A stretch of 5,111 bases of DNA. Source: Cyanobacteria bacterium UBA11153 (lineage in GTDB: Bacteria > Cyanobacteriota > Cyanobacteriia > Cyanobacteriales > Coleofasciculaceae). How positions within the stretch are numbered: position 1 is the first letter of the stretch; each line of letters starts with the position of its first letter. A program made the position numbers and the translations under genes. The DNA is taken from positions 1-5,111 of the forward strand of contig DOIX01000153.1 of NCBI GenBank assembly GCA_003511885.1. The letters run 5' to 3'. The notes beneath the pieces are model-generated. The model ran no database searches and was not told the DNA's origin. It was given only the letters and a program-made list of their open reading frames with translations. Positions 1 to 5,011 of the stretch are shown here, piece by piece.

Positions 1-8
1 TCCTGAGC

Positions 9-36
9 CAATAGCCCCTAGCCTCTAGTCCCTCGC
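9..36. repeat. Degenerate heptanucleotide tandem repeat (CCCTAGC-type), copy 1
   Basis: Four 7-base units can be read: CAATAGC, CCCTAGC, CTCTAGT, CCCTCGC, followed by TATA. The stretch 12-40 matches 2711-2739 at 28 of 29 positions; the only difference is at base 24. Short tandemly repeated heptanucleotides (STRR) are a known class of cyanobacterial intergenic repeat, and this looks like a local family of that kind. The TATATT at 37-42 at its right edge could act as a -10 box for the Uma2 gene, but no -35 box supports this. Confidence 0.75.
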
Positions 37-63
37 TATATTACCTTTGCCCTGCATCGTCTC

Positions 64-109
64 CCCTCAACAGCCATGGAAACTATCAGCCTACATGTGC
101 CCTCAACAG
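64..109 (+). repeat. Direct repeat CCCTCAACAG flanking the Uma2 start codon
   Basis: The same 10 bases, CCCTCAACAG, occur at 64-73 and 100-109, exactly 36 bases (12 codons) apart, one on each side of the ATG at 76. The second copy encodes part of the variable N-terminal tail (PSTV), ahead of the conserved domain. It may be chance or a small slippage duplication that extended the N-terminus; no further match between the two flanks was seen. Confidence 0.5.
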
Positions 110-669
110 TGGCTCTCACTAACGAGCAATTCTATCATTTGTGTGTGGCAAATGAAGAATGGCGTATTGAATTAACTGCGGAAGGAGAATTAATTATTAT
201 GTCCCCAACAGGTGGCGAAAGTGGCATTAGAAACTCAGAGTTAAATATACAGGTTGGTTTATGGAATCGCCAAACCAGATTGGGATTTGTCTTTGACTCT
301 TCTACTATTTTTATTTTACCCAATGGTGCCAAACGAGGACCTGATGTTTCTTGGGTAAGTCGGGAAAGATGGGAGGCTTTATCTCCTGAAAATAAGCGTA
401 AGTTTCCTCCTCTATGTCCAGACTTTATCATTGAATTACGTTCAGAAAGCGATAGTTTAAGCCAACTCCAATCAAAAATGCGGGAATATATTGCTAATGG
501 TTTACAACTCGGTTGGTTGCTGGATCCCAAAACACCATTAGTGGAAATTTATCGCGCTAATGGAGAGGTGGAAACTTTAACTGTTTCTTTAGATAACCTG
601 CCCAACTTGTCAGGGGAATCTGTCTTGCCGGGATTTATCCTGAATCTGGAGGTAATTTTCAATATTTAA
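76..669 (+). CDS. Uma2 family protein (DUF820), putative PD-(D/E)xK endonuclease fold
   Basis: The 197-residue product is a complete Uma2/DUF820 protein of about the usual family length. The sequence shows the family's landmarks in order: an N-terminal helix LTNEQFYHLC (14-23), the strand pair RIELTAEGELIIMSPTGGE (30-48), FDSSTIFILPNGAKRGPDVSWV (starting at 73), CPDFIIELRS (114-123), the helix KMREYIANG (134-142) and LGWLLDP (145-151). The likely nuclease residues are D90 (in GPD) and E120-L-R122, with R where the classical motif has K. Members are very abundant in cyanobacteria, often many per genome, and few have a known role; links to restriction-like or mobile-element functions are fold-based inference. 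The ATG at 76 has no clear Shine-Dalgarno sequence. It was chosen because the upstream frame offers no ATG, GTG or TTG after a stop at 19-21 and the next Met is residue 42, inside the domain. The gene lies 81 bases ahead of the dehydrogenase with no sign of shared function. Confidence 0.88.
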   Translation: METISLHVPSTVALTNEQFYHLCVANEEWRIELTAEGELIIMSPTGGESGIRNSELNIQVGLWNRQTRLGFVFDSSTIFILPNGAKRGPDVSWVSRERWEALSPENKRKFPPLCPDFIIELRSESDSLSQLQSKMREYIANGLQLGWLLDPKTPLVEIYRANGEVETLTVSLDNLPNLSGESVLPGFILNLEVIFNI

Positions 670-726
670 AAGATATGAATGGGATCTCAAAGAGTAAACT
701 AGGGAATAGGACGTTCTAGTTTCAAC

Positions 727-749
727 TAAAATAGGGGGTTAAAAAGAAG
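727..749 (+). promoter_or_regulatory. Possible -10 box and weak ribosome binding site of the dehydrogenase gene
   Basis: TAAAAT at 727-732 matches the -10 consensus at five of six positions, but no good -35 hexamer lies 16-18 bases upstream. A small inverted repeat, TAGTT-TC-AACTA (717-728), overlaps it. Purine-rich AGGGGG (733-738) and AAGAAG (744-749) precede the ATG at 751; neither is an ideally spaced Shine-Dalgarno site. A transcript starting here would have a leader of only about ten bases. Cotranscription with the Uma2 gene across the 81-base gap is equally possible. Confidence 0.3.
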
Positions 750-750
750 T

Positions 751-2118
751 ATGGCAATCGCAACTATTAATCCAGCTACTGGGGAAACCCTGAAAACCTT
801 TACACCGCAAAGTAATGAGGAGATTGAAGCCTCCTTAGCCTTGGCACAAGCAGCATTTACTCAATACCGCCAAACTTCTTTTGCGCAACGGGCTGTATGG
901 CTGAAGGCGGCGGCAGATATTTTAGAGAAAAATAAGCTGGATTTCGGGAAGCTGATGGCGACGGAAATGGGGAAAACCCTGAAAAGTGCGATCGCAGAAG
1001 CGGAAAAATGTGCTTTGGTTTGTCGCTATTATGCTGATAATGGGGCGGATTTTTTGGCAGATGTCCCCGCGACTACTGATGGCAGTAAAAGTTTTGTTCG
1101 CTATCAACCTTTGGGAATAATTTTGGCAGTAATGCCGTGGAATTTTCCGTTTTGGCAAGTGTTTCGTTTTGCTGCCCCTGCACTAATGGCGGGAAATGTG
1201 GGGATTTTGAAACACGCTTCTAATGTGCCCCAATGTGCTTTAGCAATTGCCGAGATATTTAAGGAAGCCGGATTTCCGGCAGGAGTGTTTCAAACTTTAT
1301 TAGTTGGAGCGGATAAAGTTAAAGATATTGTCAGCGATGTAAGGGTGAAGGCTGCGACTTTGACAGGTAGCGAAGGGGCGGGGATTAGTTTAGCTTCAAT
1401 AGCCGGATCTCAGATTAAGAAAACAGTTTTAGAATTGGGAGGAAGCGATCCCTTTATTGTCACCGAAAGTGCCGATTTAGAAGCGGCAGTGGCGACAGGT
1501 GTAACAGCCAGAATGATTAATAACGGGCAATCTTGCGTTGCCGCCAAAAGGTTTATAGTAGTAAATGCGATCGCAGATGAATTTGAACGGCGGTTTGTCG
1601 ATAAATTCCAAGCTCTGAAAATCGGCAATCCCATGGATGACAGTACCGATATCGGACCTTTAGCCACTCCAGCTATTTTACAAGATTTAGACCAACTAGT
1701 CCAAGCTTCCATAAACCAAGGAGCAAAAGTCCTCATTGGTGGCAAACCTTTAAGCGATATTCCCGGCAATTTCTATCCACCCACCATCTTAACCGATTTC
1801 CCACCGGGCATAGCAACTGAGAAGGAAGAATTTTTTGGTCCAGTAGCCCTATTATTTCGGGTAAAAGATATAGATGAAGCCATTGCCAAAGCTAATGATA
1901 TCCCATTTGGTTTAGGTGCTAGTGCTTGGACGAATAAAGAAGAAGAAGCAGCGCGATTTATTGACGAATTGGAAGCAGGTGCAGTTTTTATTAATGGGTT
2001 GGTTAAATCCGATCCTCGCTTACCCTTTGGCGGGATTAAAAGATCCGGTTATGGCAGAGAATTGGGAATTCAGGGTATCCACGAATTCGTGAATATCAAG
2101 ACTGTTTGGGTGAAATAA
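751..2118 (+). CDS. gabD: Succinate-semialdehyde dehydrogenase (NAD(P)+), cyanobacterial TCA-bypass type
   Basis: This 455-residue enzyme oxidises succinic semialdehyde to succinate in the cytoplasm, the second step of the cyanobacterial bypass around 2-oxoglutarate dehydrogenase. It is a full-length aldehyde dehydrogenase. Visible motifs are PWNFPFWQ with the oxyanion-hole N131, the cofactor-binding GILKHASN (K154, S157), the Rossmann loop TGSEGAG (205-211), the general base E228 in LELGGSDPF, the nucleophile C262 in NNGQSCVAAKR, and EEFFGP (359-364). LELGGSDPF, RLPFGGIKRSGYGREL and the C-terminal HEFVNIKTVW resemble the Sad/YneI-like branch and the structurally studied Synechococcus enzyme. 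From memory, that enzyme also uses C262, E228 and S157 and prefers NADP+; the cofactor here is therefore inferred. The start gives the family N-terminus MAIATINPATGE, and the next Met is residue 69. The gene that makes its substrate lies downstream on the same strand at 3081, which strongly supports this function over a generic aldehyde dehydrogenase. Confidence 0.93.
   Translation: MAIATINPATGETLKTFTPQSNEEIEASLALAQAAFTQYRQTSFAQRAVWLKAAADILEKNKLDFGKLMATEMGKTLKSAIAEAEKCALVCRYYADNGADFLADVPATTDGSKSFVRYQPLGIILAVMPWNFPFWQVFRFAAPALMAGNVGILKHASNVPQCALAIAEIFKEAGFPAGVFQTLLVGADKVKDIVSDVRVKAATLTGSEGAGISLASIAGSQIKKTVLELGGSDPFIVTESADLEAAVATGVTARMINNGQSCVAAKRFIVVNAIADEFERRFVDKFQALKIGNPMDDSTDIGPLATPAILQDLDQLVQASINQGAKVLIGGKPLSDIPGNFYPPTILTDFPPGIATEKEEFFGPVALLFRVKDIDEAIAKANDIPFGLGASAWTNKEEEAARFIDELEAGAVFINGLVKSDPRLPFGGIKRSGYGRELGIQGIHEFVNIKTVWVK
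988..995. repeat. HIP1 octamer
   Basis: GCGATCGC, the highly iterated palindrome of many cyanobacterial genomes, lies inside the dehydrogenase gene, where it encodes part of KSAIAEAE. Confidence 0.95.
1567..1574. repeat. HIP1 octamer
   Basis: This is a second GCGATCGC within the dehydrogenase gene, read in the segment VNAIADE. Four copies in 5.1 kb is far above the chance rate of about one per 65 kb and supports a cyanobacterial source. Confidence 0.95.
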
Positions 2119-2181
2119 TTTAACTTATACCAATTTCCTAAAATAGCGCTACATAACCCCCCCCAAACCCCCTTTATTAAG

Positions 2182-2361
2182 GCAGGGCTGTTTCATTCTC
2201 CATTGAGAAATTGGGGAGAAGGGGAGAAGGGGGAGAAGGGGGAGAGAAGCGTTTTTAGTAATAATTAATCCCTAATTTTCTTTGAGTAGGATTTATCACC
2301 TGAAAATCGCGCCCAGTCTGCTTTCTAGCTCTATCAAATTTCATTCTTGAAACAGCCCTGC
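2182..2361. mobile_element. Candidate non-autonomous element B (180 bp) nested in element A
   Basis: The ends are perfect 14-base inverted repeats: GCAGGGCTGTTTCA at 2182-2195 and TGAAACAGCCCTGC at 2348-2361. Immediately outside is an 8-base direct repeat, TTATTAAG, at 2174-2181 and 2362-2369, as expected for a target-site duplication. Terminal inverted repeats, a flank duplication and the absence of an ORF together define a MITE-like or deletion-derived insertion-sequence remnant. The duplication overlaps the central palindrome of element A, so B arrived second. An 8-base duplication fits several transposase families, and I cannot assign one. The interior holds the G-rich tract at 2213-2242 and an AT-rich middle. 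Confidence 0.78.
2213..2242 (+). other. G-quadruplex motif inside element B
   Basis: Four G-runs of 4, 4, 5 and 5 (2213-2216, 2221-2224, 2229-2233, 2238-2242) are separated by three identical AGAA spacers. This regular spacing fits an intramolecular four-tetrad quadruplex on the + strand, in DNA or in any read-through transcript from the dehydrogenase gene. The 8-9-base period also makes it a purine-rich minisatellite of four units. It lies 94 bases after the dehydrogenase stop codon and could slow or end transcription, but that is inference. Confidence 0.75.
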
Positions 2362-2415
2362 TTATTAAGGGGGGAGCCAGCATCGTCACTGTAGCAGGTA
2401 TTTAGAGAATTGGTA

Positions 2416-2524
2416 TTACAGCAGTTCCCGCTGTAATGGAGTACACTTTAATAAGTAATCAAGATTTGATCGATTATCTCGATGCTAATTCTACTGTACC
2501 TCATAAGAGCGGAAACCGCTGTAA
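2416..2524. mobile_element. Candidate inverted-repeat element C (109 bp), MITE-like or structured repeat
   Basis: The 30 bases at 2416-2445 match the reverse complement of 2495-2524 at 24 positions. Each arm holds a smaller hairpin: TTACAGC-loop-GCTGTAA at 2416-2436 (7-bp stem, 7-base loop) and AGCGG-AAA-CCGCT at 2508-2520. The centre can fold as ATCAA-GAT-TTGAT (2458-2470) or ATCGA-TTATC-TCGAT (2469-2483). The whole could form a long cruciform or an RNA stem. Several arm mismatches change one stem-compatible base for another. Its left end coincides with the right end of element A, so the two are abutted. No ORF of useful size is present. Confidence 0.65.
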
Positions 2525-2534
2525 GTTGCTAGTT

Positions 2535-2542
2535 GCGATCGC
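2535..2542. repeat. HIP1 octamer (intergenic)
   Basis: GCGATCGC lies just beyond element C and is extended to the 12-base palindrome TTGCGATCGCAA (2533-2544). It is the only one of the four copies outside a gene. Confidence 0.9.
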
Positions 2543-2566
2543 AATCTTTACTAAAAAGGCTAATTG

Positions 2567-2580
2567 TTAATGATTAATGA
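2567..2580. repeat. Heptamer duplication TTAATGA x2
   Basis: TTAATGA occurs twice in tandem (2567-2573, 2574-2580) in an AT-rich stretch, flanked by the related TAATTG and TTTAATT. The period of seven matches the other short repeats in this gap. Confidence 0.6.
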
Positions 2581-2632
2581 TTTAATTTTTTGACACCATC
2601 ATCAGCGAGCCTTCTGTTAGCAGCTATCAAAC

Positions 2633-2646
2633 AGTAACTAGTAACT
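2633..2646. repeat. Heptamer duplication AGTAACT x2
   Basis: AGTAACT occurs twice in perfect tandem (2633-2639, 2640-2646), followed by TACGTTAA. This is a further seven-base period of the STRR type. The GTA...TAC spacing here is ten bases, so it does not make an NtcA site. Confidence 0.6.
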
Positions 2647-2700
2647 TACGTTAATTTAGATTTGGAAATTGATAATACTCTTAAGTGCTTCTTTTTTCCT

Positions 2701-2735
2701 CCCTAGCCCCTAGCCCCTAGCCCCTAGTCCCTCGC
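2701..2735. repeat. Heptanucleotide tandem repeat (CCCTAGC-type), copy 2
   Basis: Five 7-base units are present: CCCTAGC three times, then CCCTAGT and CCCTCGC, followed by TATA. The last units and the TATA are the same as in the copy at 9-36, so both ends of this family are ordered, not random. It is preceded by a C/T-rich run (2690-2700). Confidence 0.85.
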
Positions 2736-2818
2736 TATAGCTTGGTTAAATCAGAGTCACAGGCAATATGATAACTGGAAAAAATTTGGGAGTTGTATAA
2801 ATTCAAACTCCATCATCG

Positions 2819-2841
2819 GGTGTTAACAAATTGTTGACACC
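2819..2841. promoter_or_regulatory. Operator-like 23-bp palindrome
   Basis: GGTGTTAACAA (2819-2829) and TTGTTGACACC (2831-2841) flank a single A. Ten of the eleven base pairs are symmetric; the exception is the central A of TTAAC against the G of TTGAC. The -35 hexamer TTGACA (2834-2839) lies within the right half-site, so a bound dimer would be expected to block RNA polymerase. It does not match the NtcA consensus GTA-N8-TAC. The regulator is unknown to me. Confidence 0.6.
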
Positions 2842-2863
2842 AATTACAAAATTCTCAAATAAT
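2834..2863 (+). promoter_or_regulatory. Candidate sigma-70-type promoter of the decarboxylase gene
   Basis: A perfect -35 box, TTGACA (2834-2839), is followed after 18 bases by AATAAT (2858-2863), five of six matches to TATAAT. Transcription would start near 2870 and give a leader of about 210 bases before the ATG at 3081. It lies downstream of all the repeat elements, so the decarboxylase gene could be expressed independently of the dehydrogenase gene. Confidence 0.6.
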
Positions 2864-2868
2864 TAAGA

Positions 2869-2994
2869 AACCTGGACGAAAGAGAATAAAACAGGTTAGC
2901 TTAAAAGAACGATTAGCTTTATGGCAAAGATGGGATTTGTAACAGGGGGAGACAAAATGTCACTCCCTAGCTTTAAGTCTCTGAGGCTTACCTG
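2869..2994 (+). promoter_or_regulatory. Possible structured leader with alternative pairings
   Basis: CAGGTT (2892-2897) can pair with AACCTG (2869-2874). As part of CAGGTTAGC (2892-2900) it can instead pair with GCTTACCTG (2986-2994), eight of nine pairs. The two choices exclude each other. A separate hairpin lies between them: GGGGGAGAC (2945-2953), loop AAAAT, GTCACTCCC (2959-2967), with one G-U pair and one mismatch. TAGCTT occurs three times (2897, 2914, 2968). No known riboswitch class is recognised, and the 2869 arm would be at the very 5' end of the predicted transcript. Confidence 0.3.
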
Positions 2995-2995
2995 A
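2921..2995 (+). CDS. Possible 24-residue leader ORF
   Basis: An ATG at 2921 opens 24 codons ending in TGA (2993-2995), starting MAKMGFVTGGD and ending in SLRLT. It lies wholly inside the predicted leader of the decarboxylase gene. Its last codons overlap the 3' arm of the long-range pairing (2986-2994), so a ribosome reaching the stop would disrupt that pairing. No good Shine-Dalgarno sequence precedes the ATG, and the peptide resembles nothing I recognise. A chance ORF of this length is quite possible. Confidence 0.25.
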   Translation: MAKMGFVTGGDKMSLPSFKSLRLT

Positions 2996-3066
2996 AGCGT
3001 AAAAGTCAAATGCTAAACCCAACCAATATTATAGCACAGAAGTAAACCCATCGCCAATTAATTTTT

Positions 3067-3073
3067 AAGAGGA
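3067..3073 (+). promoter_or_regulatory. Shine-Dalgarno site of the decarboxylase gene
   Basis: AAGAGGA ends seven bases before the ATG at 3081. It is the clearest ribosome binding site in the window and supports that start codon. Confidence 0.75.
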
Positions 3074-3080
3074 AAAGAAA

Positions 3081-4727
3081 ATGGGCGACATCAACACAGC
3101 AGAATTACTAGTCCGTTGCCTGGAAAACGAAGGCGTAGAGTACGTTTTTGGATTACCTGGAGAAGAAAATTTACATGTTCTCCAAGCTATGCGCTATTCA
3201 TCAATTAAGTTTATCACCACCCGTCACGAACAGGGTGCGGCTTTCATGGCAGATGTCTATGGCAGGTTAACGGGAAAGGCGGGAGTTTGTCTTTCCACTT
3301 TAGGCCCTGGTGCGACAAACTTGATGACGGGGGTAGCAGATGCGAATCTGGATGGCGCACCCTTAGTCGCCATTACTGGGCAAGTGGGTACTGACAGAAT
3401 GCACATTGAATCCCACCAATATTTAGATTTGGTGGCAATGTTCGATCCTGTTACTAAATGGAATGCTCAAATTGTGCGCCCCAGTATTACACCAGAATTA
3501 GTCCGAAGAGCATTTAAAATTGCTCAAAGTGAAAAGCCAGGGGCTGTACACATTGATGTCCCAGAAAATATTGCGGCAATGCCCGTAACTGGGGAACCTT
3601 TGGGCAAAGATGCGCGGGAAAAAACCTATGCTTCTTTTCGCAGTATCGGGAAAGCAGCCGTAGCAATTTCTAAGGCCAAAAATCCGTTAATTTTAGTAGG
3701 AAATGGCGCAATTCGGGCAAATGCTAGTGAAGTACTGACAGAATTTGCCACGCGGCTGAATATTCCCGTTGTTAATAGTTTTATGGGGAAAGGAGTGATT
3801 CCTTACACCCATCCTTTAGCCTTATGGACAGTGGGATTGCAACAACGGGATCGAGTTAGCTGTGCCTTCGAGGAATCAGACTTAATTATTGCTATCGGTT
3901 ACGATTTAATTGAGTATTCTCCCAAAAAATGGAATCCTGAAGGCAAAATCCCCATTATTCATATTGCCGCCAATCCTGCCGAAATTGATAGCAGTTATAT
4001 TCCGATAGTGGAAGTAGTAGGAGATATTGCCGACTCCCTAGCTGAAATCATGAAGCAAGCAGACAGAGCTGGTAAACCTACCCCTCATGCCGCAGAATTG
4101 CGGGGAGATATTCGGGCTGATTATGAATATTATGCCAATGATGATGGCTTTCCCATTAAACCGCAAAAACTTATTTACGATTTGCGCCAAGTCATGGGAC
4201 CAGAAGATATCGTGATTTCCGATGTCGGTGCCCATAAAATGTGGATGGCACGTCATTATCATTGCGATCGCCCCAATACCTGTATCATTTCTAATGGGTT
4301 TGCTGCCATGGGTATTGCCCTACCGGGGGCAATTGCTGCCAAATTAGTCCATCCGGATCGCAATATTGTGGCGGTGACGGGTGATGGCGGTTTTATGATG
4401 AATTGTCAGGAGTTAGAAACGGCTTTGCGAGTGGGGACTCCATTTGTTACTTTAATTTTCAATGATGGCGGTTATGGTTTAATTGAATGGAAGCAACAAA
4501 ATCATTTTGGTGAATCGGCTTTTGTCCATTTTGGCAATCCGGATTTTGTCAAATTAGCCGAAAGTATGGGATTAAAAGGCTATCGGATTAATTCTGTGGC
4601 GGAGTTGATTCCTACTCTGAAGGAGGCGATGGCACAAGATGTCCCTACGGTAATTGATTGTCCCGTAGATTATGGCGAAAATCTCCGCTTTACTCAAAAG
4701 GCTGGGGATTTGAGTTGTAAAATTTAG
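3081..4727 (+). CDS. ogdA: 2-oxoglutarate decarboxylase (ThDP-dependent, acetolactate-synthase-like)
   Basis: The 548-residue product belongs to the acetolactate synthase/pyruvate decarboxylase superfamily and most likely decarboxylates 2-oxoglutarate to succinic semialdehyde and CO2. It has an N-terminal pyrimidine-binding domain (about 4-170) with FGLPGEEN (23-30) and the ThDP-activating glutamate E50 in RHEQGAAFMADVYGR. A central Rossmann-like domain spans about 190-320. The C-terminal diphosphate-binding domain (about 365-530) has the Mg-ThDP motif GDGGF (434-438) through N461-D462 in NDGGYGLIEWKQ. No membrane or signal segment is seen, so it is cytoplasmic. Automatic annotation usually gives acetolactate synthase large subunit. 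Similarity to the cyanobacterial enzymes (SynPCC7002_A2770, Synechocystis Sll1981), including the C-terminal DYGENLRFTQ stretch, and the upstream succinate-semialdehyde dehydrogenase favour the decarboxylase call. No small regulatory subunit gene (ilvN) is in the window. The start has a good ribosome site, and length fits the family. Substrate is inferred, not proven by motif alone. Confidence 0.88.
   Translation: MGDINTAELLVRCLENEGVEYVFGLPGEENLHVLQAMRYSSIKFITTRHEQGAAFMADVYGRLTGKAGVCLSTLGPGATNLMTGVADANLDGAPLVAITGQVGTDRMHIESHQYLDLVAMFDPVTKWNAQIVRPSITPELVRRAFKIAQSEKPGAVHIDVPENIAAMPVTGEPLGKDAREKTYASFRSIGKAAVAISKAKNPLILVGNGAIRANASEVLTEFATRLNIPVVNSFMGKGVIPYTHPLALWTVGLQQRDRVSCAFEESDLIIAIGYDLIEYSPKKWNPEGKIPIIHIAANPAEIDSSYIPIVEVVGDIADSLAEIMKQADRAGKPTPHAAELRGDIRADYEYYANDDGFPIKPQKLIYDLRQVMGPEDIVISDVGAHKMWMARHYHCDRPNTCIISNGFAAMGIALPGAIAAKLVHPDRNIVAVTGDGGFMMNCQELETALRVGTPFVTLIFNDGGYGLIEWKQQNHFGESAFVHFGNPDFVKLAESMGLKGYRINSVAELIPTLKEAMAQDVPTVIDCPVDYGENLRFTQKAGDLSCKI
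4264..4271. repeat. HIP1 octamer
   Basis: GCGATCGC occurs within the decarboxylase gene, in the segment HCDRPNT. Confidence 0.95.
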
Positions 4728-4733
4728 GCATGA

Positions 4734-4754
4734 GGAATGGGGAATTGGGGATTA
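4734..4754. repeat. Degenerate heptamer repeat (GGAATTG-type)
   Basis: Three units, GGAATGG, GGAATTG and GGGATTA, follow the decarboxylase stop codon after six bases and are followed by a T-rich run (4753-4759). The G/A-rich heptamer is of a common cyanobacterial type, different from the CCCTAGC family upstream. No GC-rich terminator hairpin was found here. Confidence 0.55.
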
Positions 4755-4870
4755 TTTTTGACTCGATCATCTGTGAAAGCATCTATAGTATTTTTATTTG
4801 AGATGTAAACTAATGACAACTACAACAATCCAAAATATCGCGGCGACTTAGCCCATCTTTACTAAACGAT

Positions 4871-4893
4871 AAATAAAAGAGCAATTTTTATTT
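4871..4893 (+). terminator. AT-rich hairpin, possible weak terminator
   Basis: AAATAAAA (4871-4878) and TTTTATTT (4886-4893) form a perfect 8-bp A/T stem with a 7-base loop, followed by the T-rich ATTTTAT. It lies 143 bases after the decarboxylase stop. The lack of G-C pairs makes it a weak intrinsic terminator at best; an AT-rich spacer with chance symmetry is the alternative. Confidence 0.3.
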
Positions 4894-4910
4894 ATTTTAT
4901 CTTAGGGGCT

Positions 4911-4939
4911 TTGACAGTACGATTAATTAGTTTGATAAA
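4911..4939 (+). promoter_or_regulatory. Promoter-like TTGACA-17-GATAAA
   Basis: A perfect -35 hexamer (4911-4916) is followed after 17 bases by GATAAA (4934-4939), four of six matches to the -10 consensus. It could drive a gene beyond the right edge of the window. This is an alternative reading of the same bases as the start of the possible pseudogene. Confidence 0.3.
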
Positions 4940-4991
4940 AGCTGCTGAATTGATGAATATCGACTCAGAAGAATTATTACAAATAATACCT

Positions 4992-5005
4992 GAGTTCGGA
5001 GTTCG
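4992..5005. repeat. Heptamer duplication GAGTTCG x2
   Basis: GAGTTCG occurs twice in tandem (4992-4998, 4999-5005), followed by a partial third unit GAGT. It marks the left edge of the repeat-derived end of the possible pseudogene. Confidence 0.7.
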
Positions 5006-5011
5006 GAGTAT

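Larger units (their letters stand above)
2127..2416. mobile_element. Candidate non-autonomous element A (MITE-like), interrupted
   Basis: The ends form an imperfect inverted repeat of 27 bases (2127-2153 against 2390-2416) with 20 matches. The outer nine bases are identical, ATACCAATT at 2127-2135 and AATTGGTAT at 2408-2416, and GCTACA (2148-2153) is mirrored in the same register by TGTAGC (2390-2395). There is no coding capacity, so it would depend on a transposase elsewhere. Removing the insert at 2182-2361 with one copy of its 8-base flank leaves an element of about 100 bases. Its centre is then a hairpin: CCCCCTT, loop TATT, AAGGGGG. The left arm also carries C8-AAA-C5 (2157-2172). No convincing target duplication of A itself was found; the flanks are TA-rich. 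Confidence 0.65.

Noticed and set aside
135..530. Long minus-strand open frames within the Uma2, dehydrogenase and decarboxylase genes.
   Set aside because: They lie wholly opposite well-supported coding sequences, encode no recognisable domain, and have no start signals.
694..707. GTA at 694 placed about right upstream of a -10 box for an NtcA-type promoter of the dehydrogenase gene.
   Set aside because: The second half reads AAT instead of TAC.
2590..2618. TTGACA at 2590-2595 as a promoter -35 box.
   Set aside because: No acceptable -10 hexamer occurs 16-19 bases downstream.
2634..2649. GTA...TAC resembling an NtcA site.
   Set aside because: The spacer is ten bases rather than eight, and it is made by a tandem AGTAACT duplication.
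2127..2735. CRISPR array or defence-related repeat locus.
   Set aside because: There are no regularly spaced identical repeats with unique spacers; the repeats are inverted or seven-base tandem units, and no cas-like gene is present.
2978..3005. CTGAGG followed by ACCTGAAGCG resembles pieces of a TPP riboswitch ahead of a ThDP enzyme gene.
   Set aside because: The P4/P5 arm and the conserved pairing sequences between these pieces are missing, and the spacing does not fit the TPP consensus.
3081..4727. Acetolactate synthase large subunit (ilvB).
   Set aside because: The superfamily is right, but the adjacent succinate-semialdehyde dehydrogenase, the lack of ilvN, and resemblance to characterised cyanobacterial 2-oxoglutarate decarboxylases favour the other call. 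Substrate cannot be proven from sequence alone.
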